The notes below the pieces were generated by a model. It ran no database searches and was not told the DNA's origin. It saw only the letters and a list, made by a program, of their open reading frames with translations. Below, one piece after another: positions 8,582 through 16,068 of a DNA stretch of 55,388 nt. Origin of the DNA: an uncultured Bacteroidota bacterium (GTDB lineage Bacteria > Bacteroidota > Bacteroidia > Flavobacteriales > Flavobacteriaceae); assembly GCA_902584445.1 (NCBI GenBank), contig CACHZY010000011.1, forward strand, positions 1 through 55,388. Direction: 5' to 3'. The first letter of the stretch is position 1, and every line of letters begins with the position of its first letter. The translations under genes were made by a program, and so were the position numbers.

Positions 8582-9598
8582 TTAAGTCAATTCAGAATAG
8601 TCTCCAATACTTATAAAGGTGTGATTACCATCATACTTGACGTGATTACCAATCATGGAGCCAAATAATTTTGCATTTTTAATTGCTGTATTTTTTTGGA
8701 TCAGGCAATCAGAGATGGTCGAGTTTTCTACTAAAGATCCTTCGCCAATTGAAACATTTGGACCAACTATTGAGTTTTTCAGGACAACTCCCTTACCTAT
8801 ATAACAGGGAGGGATAATCTCACTATTTTCTTTTTTAATGTTATCTGCGATCAATTTATTCCCCTCCTCAGTTAAAATACCTAACATTTTTTTATTGGTC
8901 TCCAGCGTAATTTTTGGATTTCCACAGTCCATCCATTCTTTTACCTTTCCAGGAGTAAAAATAGCTCCTTTCTTCATCATTGAGAGAATTCCTTCATTAA
9001 GTAAAAACTCCTCTCCGTGTGAACGGGCTTTCTTCATGCTGTCTGTTAATTCGGATTTAATCAACGCTGCATCCCGAAAATAATAAATACCAATCACAGC
9101 AAGGTCTGAAACAAATTCCTGAGGTTTTTCGACTAAGGAATTAATCTTATCATTTTCATTAAGCTGTACAACCCCATAAGCCTTTGGATTGGATACTTTT
9201 TTTACCCAAATCATCCCATCTGACTCAGGATCAAGAGAAAGATCAGTACGAATTAAGGTATCCGCATAAGCAACGATGATAGGCCCAGTTAGAGAATCCG
9301 AAGCACACATGACAGCGTGACCGGTTCCTAATGGTTCCAACTGTCTATAAATTTTAGCTTTAGCTCCTAGCTCATTTGCCACCTCGGTCAATTCTTCCTC
9401 AATGGCCTTTCCAAAAAAGGCGGGGTCACCTAATACATAAGCAACCTCCTCGATTGGTTTAGCTACAACCCTAGCGATTTCATTTACCAATTGAGCTACA
9501 ATAGGAGATCCTGCAACCGGTAACATTGGCTTTGGAACGGATAGACTATGCGGTCTTAATCTTGAGCCTCTGCCGGCCATGGGAACAATAATTTTCAA
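8582..9598 (-). CDS. Sugar-phosphate nucleotidyltransferase (RmlA-like) with left-handed beta-helix tail
   Basis: Makes an NDP-sugar from NTP and sugar 1-phosphate; the exact sugar is not readable from sequence. It has 338 residues. The nucleotide-binding signature is PMAGRGSRLRPHSLSVPKPM at residues ~6-25, followed by QLEPLGTGHAVMCA, VAYADTLI, EKPQEF and WMDCGNP. The tail (~245-330) carries hexapeptide-like repeats (IVGPNVSIGEGSLVENSTIS). The reading frame starts at a TTG (9598, KIIVPMAGRG), since no ATG is available before the conserved N-terminus. It sits between dut and the DUF4292/envC pair on the same strand, likely one operon serving envelope precursors. Confidence 0.85.
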   Translation of the reverse strand: MKIIVPMAGRGSRLRPHSLSVPKPMLPVAGSPIVAQLVNEIARVVAKPIEEVAYVLGDPAFFGKAIEEELTEVANELGAKAKIYRQLEPLGTGHAVMCASDSLTGPIIVAYADTLIRTDLSLDPESDGMIWVKKVSNPKAYGVVQLNENDKINSLVEKPQEFVSDLAVIGIYYFRDAALIKSELTDSMKKARSHGEEFLLNEGILSMMKKGAIFTPGKVKEWMDCGNPKITLETNKKMLGILTEEGNKLIADNIKKENSEIIPPCYIGKGVVLKNSIVGPNVSIGEGSLVENSTISDCLIQKNTAIKNAKLFGSMIGNHVKYDGNHTFISIGDYSELT

Positions 9599-9634
9599 TA
9601 TTTAATTTTTTTAATTAAAACAATTACTTTAATA

Positions 9635-10072
9635 TTATTTTTTTCCTGTACTTCCAAAACCTCCTGCGCCTCTTTCTGAATCAGGGAGAAATTCAACGGG
9701 TTCCCATTTGACTTGACTGTATTGTGCCACAACCAGTTGAGCAATTCGATCTTCTGGCAATATGGTAAAGGGGTCTTGAGAAAGATTGACTAATATTACG
9801 CCAATATCTCCGCGATAATCAGCATCAATAGTACCTGGGGAGTTGAGCACGGTGACGCCGTATTTAGCAGCAAGTCCACTTCTGGGTCGAACTTGTGCCT
9901 CATATCCCTGGGGTAGGGCAATGGATAATCCAGTAGGGATGATTTTTCTATCTAAAGGCTGGAGGATAATGGACGAAAATATGTTGGCTCGTAGGTCCAT
10001 TCCCGCCGATAAAGCTGTTGCGTGATCAGGCAGATTCGCTTTACCAGTATAAATAACAGGAATTTTAATCAT
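9635..10072 (-). CDS. dut: dUTP diphosphatase
   Basis: Trimeric dUTPase that hydrolyses dUTP to dUMP and pyrophosphate, keeping uracil out of DNA and supplying thymidylate synthesis. It has 145 residues, normal length. All five motifs are present: AGMDLRA (~24-30), PRSGLA (~63-68), [13 protein letters not shown] (~80-92), RIAQLVV (~106-112), and [10 protein letters not shown] at the C-terminus. It is likely first in an operon with the nucleotidyltransferase, DUF4292 and envC-like genes. A TATTTTTG -7 box lies 14 bp upstream. Confidence 0.96.
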   Translation of the reverse strand: MIKIPVIYTGKANLPDHATALSAGMDLRANIFSSIILQPLDRKIIPTGLSIALPQGYEAQVRPRSGLAAKYGVTVLNSPGTIDADYRGDIGVILVNLSQDPFTILPEDRIAQLVVAQYSQVKWEPVEFLPDSERGAGGFGSTGKK

Positions 10073-10086
10073 ATTAAGTATTTGAT

Positions 10087-10094
10087 CAAAAATA
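10087..10094 (-). promoter_or_regulatory. -7 box for dut
   Basis: TATTTTTG on the minus strand, 14 bp upstream of the dut ATG, matches TAnnTTTG. No clear -33 TTG at the right spacing. Confidence 0.55.
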
Positions 10095-10143
10095 CAAAAA
10101 GCATAGTGAAATTAAATATTAAATAAAACTGAAGAGGTTTATT

Positions 10144-11007
10144 TTATCCATTTAAAGCCTCTGCTCCCCCTACTATTTCAAGAATCTCATTGGTGATAGC
10201 AGCCTGGCGGGCTTTATTATAAGTGAGTTTGAGTTGATCTCTAAGCTCTGTGGCATTGTCAGTGGCCTTATGCATGGCAGTCATACGTGCGCCATGTTCA
10301 CTTGCGAGGGAATCTAGCAAAGCCTTAAATAATTGTATTTTAAGGGACTTAGGTAAAAGCTCTTTGACAATGGCGGATTGTGATGGTTCATAAAGGTAAT
10401 CTCCCCTTTTTTTTTCGCTAGAAATTTCTTCTGAGACAATAGGAAGGAATTGTTCAACAGTGATCAACTGTGTAGCGGCATTTTTGAATCGGTTATAAAC
10501 CAAAAGTACCTTATCATATATTCCTTTCTCAAACTCCTCCATTACTTCGACAGCAACTAAAGCAGTATCCTCAAAATTAAGGTCATCAAAAAGGCTGTCG
10601 TTTCGACTTTTCATCGTTTGAGTTTTAGATAAAATATCTCCTCCTTTTTTTCCAATTCCCAATACATCGACTTTTTTTGCTTTAAAATCTTCTCTGCCAA
10701 GTCTGAGAGTTTCTTTGATTATATTAGCATTGAAACCACCACACAATCCCCTATTAGAGGTAATTGCAATTACCAAAATATTTTTCTCTGGCCTGACAGT
10801 GGTGTAGGAGTTTTCTCCAACGCCACCCATGTTAGCGCTAAGATTTTGGATTAATTCAGTCAACTTAGTTGCATAAGGTCGCATAGCTGTAATCCTGTCC
10901 TGTGCTTTTTTCAGTTTCGCTGCAGAGACCATTTTCATAGCACTTGTAATTTGCATAGTCGAAGAGACCGAAGCAATACGATTTCGTATTTCTTTTAAAT
11001 TAGCCAT
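10144..11007 (-). CDS. atpG: ATP synthase F1 gamma subunit
   Basis: Central rotor stalk of the F1Fo ATP synthase. It has 287 residues. The N-terminal helix MANLKEIRNRIASVSSTMQITSAMKMVSAAKLKKA and the C-terminal helix ending in TYNKARQAAITNEILEIVGGAEAL are the conserved coiled-coil pair; ITSNRGLCGGFNANI is the family signature. Last gene of the atp operon, 3 bp after atpA. atpD and atpC are not in the window, as is usual in flavobacteria where they form a separate unit. Confidence 0.97.
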   Translation of the reverse strand: MANLKEIRNRIASVSSTMQITSAMKMVSAAKLKKAQDRITAMRPYATKLTELIQNLSANMGGVGENSYTTVRPEKNILVIAITSNRGLCGGFNANIIKETLRLGREDFKAKKVDVLGIGKKGGDILSKTQTMKSRNDSLFDDLNFEDTALVAVEVMEEFEKGIYDKVLLVYNRFKNAATQLITVEQFLPIVSEEISSEKKRGDYLYEPSQSAIVKELLPKSLKIQLFKALLDSLASEHGARMTAMHKATDNATELRDQLKLTYNKARQAAITNEILEIVGGAEALNG

Positions 11008-11010
11008 TCT

Positions 11011-12588
11011 TTATTCAAATGCTTTAGAAGTTTCTTCAGCCACATTATTTAATGTATCTAGCACTTCGTCACTAATCTTACCTGCTTTTAGTTCGGACAA
11101 TACTTTTTTATTATTCTTTTTGAGATTAGATAAAAAAGCAGTTTCAAACGCTTTGACCTTGTGAACAGGAACATTTCTCAGGAGATTTTTTGATCCTGCG
11201 TAAATGATTGCGACTTGATCTTCAACAGTAAAGGGGTCGTTTTGGGCTTGTTTTAAAATCTCTACATTTCTACGTCCCTTTTCGATTACATTTAGGGTCG
11301 CTGCATCAAGATCAGAACCGAATTTTGCAAATGCTTCCAATTCCCGAAACTGAGCCTGGTCAAGTTTTAAAGTTCCCGCAACCTTTTTCATGGATTTAAT
11401 CTGAGCCGATCCACCAACACGAGATACAGAAATCCCTACGTTAATCGCAGGGCGGACACCAGAGTTGAAGAGGTCAGACTCTAAGAAAATTTGGCCATCG
11501 GTAATTGAAATTACGTTAGTTGGAATGTAAGCAGAAACATCTCCAGCTTGTGTTTCAATAATGGGTAATGCGGTAAGAGAGCCCCCTCCTTTTACTCTAT
11601 CTTTTAAGGATTCTGGCAGGTCATTCATTTCTTTGGCAATTTCATCATCAGCAATCACTTTAGCAGCACGTTCCAATAACCTAGAGTGGAGATAGAATAC
11701 GTCTCCAGGGTATGCTTCACGACCTGGTGGACGACGAAGCAAAAGGGATACCTCTCGATAAGCAACCGCTTGTTTTGACAAGTCATCGTATATTATTAAA
11801 GCAGGGCGGCCTGTATCTCTAAAATACTCACCAATAGCTGCTCCTGCAAATGGAGCATACACTTGCATAGGTGCTGGGTCAGAAGCATTTGCAGCTACGA
11901 TAGTGGTATAATCTAATGCACCTTTATCTTCGAGAGTTTTCGCAATACCAGCGACAGTAGAAGCTTTTTGACCTATTGCAACATAAATACAGTACACAGG
12001 TTGTCCTGCATCAAAAAACTCCTTTTGATTTAGGATGGTGTCAATACAAACGGTAGTTTTACCCGTTTGACGATCGCCAATAACCAGCTCTCGTTGACCT
12101 CGGCCTACAGGAATCATCGCATCAATGGATTTGATTCCCGTTTGGAGCGGTTCGTTAACTGGTTGTCTGAAGATTACTCCAGGGGCTTTTCTTTCCAATG
12201 GCATTTGATAAGTTTCCCCCTTTAGTGGTCCTTTACCATCAATGGGTGTTCCTAGTGTATCAACAACACGACCAACTATTTCTTCCCCAACATTGATAGA
12301 AGCAATTTTTTTTGTTCTCTTGACAGTATTACCTTCTTTGATTTCCTTTGAAGGTCCCAACAATACTACTCCAACGTTATCTTCCTCAAGATTAAGTACC
12401 ATCCCATCCATTCCGTTTTCAAAGGTTACCAATTCCCCGTATTCTGCGTGAGTAAGACCATAGACTCTTGCTATCCCGTCCCCTACTTCAAGTACGGTGC
12501 CGACCTCGTCCAGGGCGGCAGTGGCTTCAAATCCTGCCAATTGACTTTTTAATATTGCTGAAACTTCAGCGGGTTTAACTTCTGCCAT
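11011..12588 (-). CDS. atpA: ATP synthase F1 alpha subunit
   Basis: Non-catalytic nucleotide-binding subunit of F1. It has 525 residues. The P-loop [10 protein letters not shown] is at ~171-180, followed by [20 protein letters not shown] and the signature [17 protein letters not shown] around 380-396. Encoded 22 bp after atpH and 3 bp before atpG in the atp operon, all transcribed leftwards. Confidence 0.98.
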   Translation of the reverse strand: MAEVKPAEVSAILKSQLAGFEATAALDEVGTVLEVGDGIARVYGLTHAEYGELVTFENGMDGMVLNLEEDNVGVVLLGPSKEIKEGNTVKRTKKIASINVGEEIVGRVVDTLGTPIDGKGPLKGETYQMPLERKAPGVIFRQPVNEPLQTGIKSIDAMIPVGRGQRELVIGDRQTGKTTVCIDTILNQKEFFDAGQPVYCIYVAIGQKASTVAGIAKTLEDKGALDYTTIVAANASDPAPMQVYAPFAGAAIGEYFRDTGRPALIIYDDLSKQAVAYREVSLLLRRPPGREAYPGDVFYLHSRLLERAAKVIADDEIAKEMNDLPESLKDRVKGGGSLTALPIIETQAGDVSAYIPTNVISITDGQIFLESDLFNSGVRPAINVGISVSRVGGSAQIKSMKKVAGTLKLDQAQFRELEAFAKFGSDLDAATLNVIEKGRRNVEILKQAQNDPFTVEDQVAIIYAGSKNLLRNVPVHKVKAFETAFLSNLKKNNKKVLSELKAGKISDEVLDTLNNVAEETSKAFE

Positions 12589-12610
12589 TTTATTTTTTTT
12601 AACTGTTTTT

Positions 12611-13147
12611 TTAGGATGTAATCAATTCTCTCTTTAAAGTTTCCATGCGCTCAGCAATGCTCGCATTGAACTGTAAATCACCTACTCTAAGTATGAATCC
12701 TCCCTTGATTTTGGAGTCAATAATATTTTTTAACTCAATTTTAAGAGGGGATAATTCTGCTGCTTTCTGAAGTACTTTCTTTTCCAAAGCTTCATTCAAA
12801 GGTACTGCAGTAGTAACCGTCGCAATTACTTTGCCCTTGTATTTGTCATACAATTCAAGATATTTTTGTGCAACAACATCCAATATTCCTTCTCTATTGT
12901 TTTTTGAAAGTAAGTCAAAGAGCCTTTCAGTAGGAATGCTGCTTTTGTCAAAAACTTCTTTGATAATCAGCCGTTTTTGTTTGGTTGGTAAAACAGGGTT
13001 GTTCAACATGTCATCTAGGTCTTTACTGCTTTGCATTACTGTAAGGATGTTCTGCATTTCATCAAATACGTTTTTTTCTTCTTGCCCCTCAATGGAAAAG
13101 TCTAAAAGGGCCTTGGCATATCTCAACGCAGCTCTTCCTGATTTCAT
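12611..13147 (-). CDS. atpH: ATP synthase F1 delta subunit
   Basis: Peripheral-stalk subunit that joins F1 to the b dimer (OSCP homologue). It has 178 residues, usual length. N-terminal helix bundle [16 protein letters not shown] is followed by [19 protein letters not shown]; the C-terminal domain has [22 protein letters not shown], the conserved family end. It overlaps atpF by 4 bp (ATGA type), so translation is coupled. Confidence 0.95.
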   Translation of the reverse strand: MKSGRAALRYAKALLDFSIEGQEEKNVFDEMQNILTVMQSSKDLDDMLNNPVLPTKQKRLIIKEVFDKSSIPTERLFDLLSKNNREGILDVVAQKYLELYDKYKGKVIATVTTAVPLNEALEKKVLQKAAELSPLKIELKNIIDSKIKGGFILRVGDLQFNASIAERMETLKRELITS

Positions 13148-13641
13148 AAAGAACTATCCTTAAGTAACTTATCGACTAACTGAGCTTGCTTGTCCTTGTT
13201 CGCCAATTCAGTGTCAATTACTTTTTCAGCAATTTCCAAAGAAATTTGAGCAACTTGGTTTTTTAATTCATTAACAGCAGCACGTTTTTCATTTTGAATA
13301 GCTTCTTGCGCTTGGGAAATAATTTTATTTGCCTCAGTCTTAGCGTCAGTCTTAGCCTGAGCAAGAATTTCGGCTCCAGTATTCCTAGCATCCTTTAATA
13401 ATGCTTCTCGTTCTGCTCTTGCTTCCTTTAAAACTTTTTGATTACTCTCTTGAATGGCCGCCATTTCATTACGGGCTTTATCAGCTTCGCTCATGGCGTC
13501 TTTTATAGAAGATTCTCGCTCATTGACAGTATCTAAAATCGGTTTCCAAGCAAATTTCTTTAACAGCAACACCAAAAAAATAAATATTAGTAGCTGCCAA
13601 AAGAATAGGCCAAAAGAAAACTCATTAATTAATTTCTCCAT
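13144..13641 (-). CDS. atpF: ATP synthase Fo b subunit
   Basis: Peripheral stalk of the ATP synthase: one N-terminal membrane helix (~9-27, SFGLFFWQLLIFIFLVLLL) followed by a long charged helical stalk up to residue 165. The KKFAWKPILDTVNERESSIKDAM segment right after the membrane helix is typical of b subunits. It overlaps atpH by 4 bp. The spacer to atpE carries a strong hairpin (13660-13695). Confidence 0.95.
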   Translation of the reverse strand: MEKLINEFSFGLFFWQLLIFIFLVLLLKKFAWKPILDTVNERESSIKDAMSEADKARNEMAAIQESNQKVLKEARAEREALLKDARNTGAEILAQAKTDAKTEANKIISQAQEAIQNEKRAAVNELKNQVAQISLEIAEKVIDTELANKDKQAQLVDKLLKDSSL

Positions 13642-13659
13642 TTTAAAAAAGTTTTAAAT

Positions 13660-13695
13660 AAAAGCAATCCTAAATCAAATTAGGATAGAGCTTTT
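13660..13695 (-). terminator. Intercistronic hairpin directly after atpE (partial terminator or mRNA stabiliser)
   Basis: Two nested inverted repeats: outer AAAAGC (13660-13665)/GCTTTT (13690-13695) and inner ATCCTAA (13667-13673)/TTAGGAT (1380-86 of 13.6 kb, i.e. 13680-13686) with a 6-nt loop. Read on the minus strand, it starts 1 nt after the atpE stop and is followed by a T-rich stretch. It sits inside the operon, so it is probably a partial terminator or an RNA-processing/stability element rather than the operon end. Confidence 0.65.
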
Positions 13696-13696
13696 T

Positions 13697-13894
<198 letters not shown>

Positions 13895-13919
13895 CTATTT
13901 ATTTAAATTATACATTAAT

Positions 13920-15014
13920 TTAGTGATGATTATGATCATCGTGTTCTTCAACTGCAAAGCCAAAATACAAGGCAGACAAAACTGTAAAGATGTATGCTTG
14001 TAAAAGGGCAACTAAAATTTCAATTATAGAAATTGAAAATGCCAATGCAAACGAAAGGCTTGAACCTAACCAATTTCTAAAAATAAACATCAACGAAATA
14101 AGGCTCATCAGTACGATGTGCCCTGCTGATATGTTGGCATAAAGGCGTATCATTAAAGAAAAAGGCTTAATGATTACACCTAAAAGCTCGATAGGGGCTA
14201 AAATGATTTTCATAGGAATTGGAACACCTGGCATCCAAAATATGTGTTTCCAATATGTTTTTTTACCACTTAAATTAGTAATGATAAATGTTATTAGAGC
14301 TAAAGCAAAGGTAATGGCGATATTTCCGGTTACGTTAATTCCCAAAGGAGTCAAACCCAAAAGATTGAGAAACCATATGAAAAAGAACAAAGTCAATAAA
14401 TAACTCATAAACCTTTTGTGATGCTTTTCACCAATATTTGGTATAGCAATTTCATCACGAATATACAGTACTAGGGGTTCAAAAAAACGGCCCAATCCCT
14501 TAGCGATCATTCCATTTTTCTTATACGAATCTGCCAATCCTTTAAATAATAAAAACATGATTAACGCTGTGAACAATATAGATACTACGTTTTTGGTTAT
14601 AGAAAAGTCTAAGGGCTTATAGTTAATTGGATGATTTTTTTCATCAAAATTAATTGTACCCTTAGCATCAGTCTGGTATACTTTACCGTGATAAAGTTTA
14701 TAATAATTGTCCCCTGATTGGACAACAGTTTTCCCATGATTAAGTTTAGTTGAGGAAAATATTTTTATTCCATTATCCCAAAGAATAACGGGCAAAGGCA
14801 TTCCAATATAGACCTTCTTACCACTTATTTTGTCGGTGTAGGACATCAAATTAAAATCGTGGGAGTCTTCCAGGTGATGCAATATATATGACTTAATTTC
14901 AGATTTTAAATCACTGCCATTATTATCCTTCGATGTTTTTGGGTCCTTAGCACTTAAGGCAGTCAATCCCAAGAGCAAATAAATTAGGAAATTTTTGTAA
15001 AAAATTTTTGGCAT
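13920..15014 (-). CDS. atpB: ATP synthase Fo a subunit with long N-terminal extension
   Basis: Stator channel subunit that exchanges protons with the c ring. It has 364 residues from the ATG at 15014 (MPKIFYKNF), much longer than the E. coli protein. A signal-like segment (~4-20) and a roughly 120-residue polar region precede the five or so membrane helices; this extension is typical for Bacteroidetes. The essential Arg lies in PFSLMIRLYANISAGH, and LLGLTPLGINVTGNIAITF is the conserved helix region. The C-terminus is His/Asp-rich (EEHDDHNHH). An upstream in-frame TTG at 15026 was rejected. A TACATTTG box lies 34 bp upstream. Confidence 0.95.
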   Translation of the reverse strand: MPKIFYKNFLIYLLLGLTALSAKDPKTSKDNNGSDLKSEIKSYILHHLEDSHDFNLMSYTDKISGKKVYIGMPLPVILWDNGIKIFSSTKLNHGKTVVQSGDNYYKLYHGKVYQTDAKGTINFDEKNHPINYKPLDFSITKNVVSILFTALIMFLLFKGLADSYKKNGMIAKGLGRFFEPLVLYIRDEIAIPNIGEKHHKRFMSYLLTLFFFIWFLNLLGLTPLGINVTGNIAITFALALITFIITNLSGKKTYWKHIFWMPGVPIPMKIILAPIELLGVIIKPFSLMIRLYANISAGHIVLMSLISLMFIFRNWLGSSLSFALAFSISIIEILVALLQAYIFTVLSALYFGFAVEEHDDHNHH

Positions 15015-15048
15015 AAAAATCACCAAACTATTAGTTTTAATTAAGGAG

Positions 15049-15056
15049 CAAATGTA
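15049..15056 (-). promoter_or_regulatory. -7 box upstream of atpB (internal operon promoter)
   Basis: TACATTTG on the minus strand in the 80-bp gap between the small membrane protein gene and atpB. It matches TAnnTTTG and could drive atpB-E-F-H-A-G independently of porW. Confidence 0.5.
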
Positions 15057-15094
15057 AGTCTTTTAATGAAATAAAAATATAAATGAATTTGATT

Positions 15095-15481
15095 TTATGA
15101 GTTAGTATTTAAAATTTTTATAATCTGGTGAATTTCTATTGTTAAGCAAAGGCTGTATGGCAAGAAAAATGTAAAAAGTTCAGCTTTCTGAATGGCCCCA
15201 TCTAGATTATACAAAGGGTAAATCATAATAAAAAAAGCTAAAAATTTTAATCCACTCGTTATAAAAAATAACCACCCTAAAAAAGCGTCTTTAGTCTTTG
15301 AGTTCATTAGTAACACTGCAAAGAAAATTAGGGTTATGAAATAATTAAACAAATAAGAGGGCAAGATGAAGTGATCAAATAAGTGCTTTCCAAGCAACCA
15401 AAGAATAAGTAAATGAACTAGCAATAGTCCAGAGACAAAAAAAGTTAAGCGGAGGGTAAAGTTCAAGAAAGGTCCAATCAA
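15095..15481 (-). CDS. Small four-helix membrane protein of the atp locus (possibly DUF6168)
   Basis: 128 residues, nearly all hydrophobic, with about four predicted membrane helices (~8-30, 40-60, 68-90, 102-120). I recall a flavobacterial family, DUF6168, in the same place between atpZ and atpB, but I cannot confirm the match. Its position suggests an assembly or ion-related helper of the ATP synthase, by analogy with AtpI; this is inference. It starts at TTG (15481), 4 bp after atpZ; no ATG exists before the first helix. Confidence 0.65.
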   Translation of the reverse strand: MIGPFLNFTLRLTFFVSGLLLVHLLILWLLGKHLFDHFILPSYLFNYFITLIFFAVLLMNSKTKDAFLGWLFFITSGLKFLAFFIMIYPLYNLDGAIQKAELFTFFLPYSLCLTIEIHQIIKILNTNS

Positions 15482-15485
15482 CGGG

Positions 15486-15686
15486 TTATAAGTTTTTACT
15501 TTGTTTTTGAATCAAAAGCAAAACTACTACCAGGCCAAATATAGAAGTAATCAAGACAGGAACATTTGAATTAATCTCCAATTTTCTATTTATCCAATGG
15601 CCAAATTGGATCATTAAATACATTACAGAGCCAATTTGAAAGGCCAGCCCCGAAAAGATCAGCCAATTTCTAGGCTGTTTTTTCAC
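15486..15686 (-). CDS. atpZ: AtpZ/AtpI family protein
   Basis: 66-residue protein with two membrane helices (~9-28 and 43-59) separated by the polar GHWINRKLEINSNVP segment, the arrangement of AtpZ/AtpI proteins that help c-ring assembly or Mg/Ca handling for the ATP synthase. It overlaps the end of the bactofilin gene by 17 bp and precedes the atp genes, supporting the assignment. Confidence 0.8.
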   Translation of the reverse strand: MKKQPRNWLIFSGLAFQIGSVMYLMIQFGHWINRKLEINSNVPVLITSIFGLVVVLLLIQKQSKNL

Positions 15687-16068
15687 GAGTCTCTTCTATC
15701 CCGGAAACAAGTTGTATTTCAGCCTTTTTCCCATCTTTATTCATTGAACAAGACGCGTTGAAGGTTGCGCCAGATTCTACAATAAGTTTTCCAGTAATAA
15801 CTTCCCCCTCGATATTGCTGGTAGATCTTAGATTTAGGGTCTCGGAGACAAAAAGATTACCTTTTATTTTACCCTCAACATCAGCTTTATTACAACTTAT
15901 GCCGCCTTTGACCAAACCTTCTTTCCCAATTACAATTTTGCCATTGGTTTTGATATTTCCATCTAGGGTTCCATCAATTCTAAAATCTCCCTCAGAAATA
16001 ATATCTCCTTTAATATTGGTCGAGTTTTCTATACGGCTATACTGTCCGTTTATATCATTTTGTTTCAT
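15670..16068 (-). CDS. Bactofilin (polymer-forming cytoskeletal protein)
   Basis: 132 residues with the right-handed beta-helix repeat of bactofilins: NIKGDIISEGDFRIDGTLDG, NIKTNGKIVIGKEGLVKG, ADVEGKIKGNLFVSETLNLR and EGEVITGKLIVESGATFNASCSM. Bactofilins assemble nucleotide-free filaments at the membrane and organise envelope-modifying proteins. The gene overlaps porW upstream by 14 bp and atpZ downstream by 17 bp, so it belongs to the same transcript. Confidence 0.92.
   Translation of the reverse strand: MKQNDINGQYSRIENSTNIKGDIISEGDFRIDGTLDGNIKTNGKIVIGKEGLVKGGISCNKADVEGKIKGNLFVSETLNLRSTSNIEGEVITGKLIVESGATFNASCSMNKDGKKAEIQLVSGIEETREKTA

Noticed and set aside
10121-10147. AT-only inverted repeat after atpG as terminator
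   Set aside because: The stem is nearly all A-T with a mismatch and overlaps the atpG stop; too weak to call.
14170-14403. 77-aa plus-strand ORF inside atpB
   Set aside because: Antisense of membrane-helix codons of a clear atpB gene.
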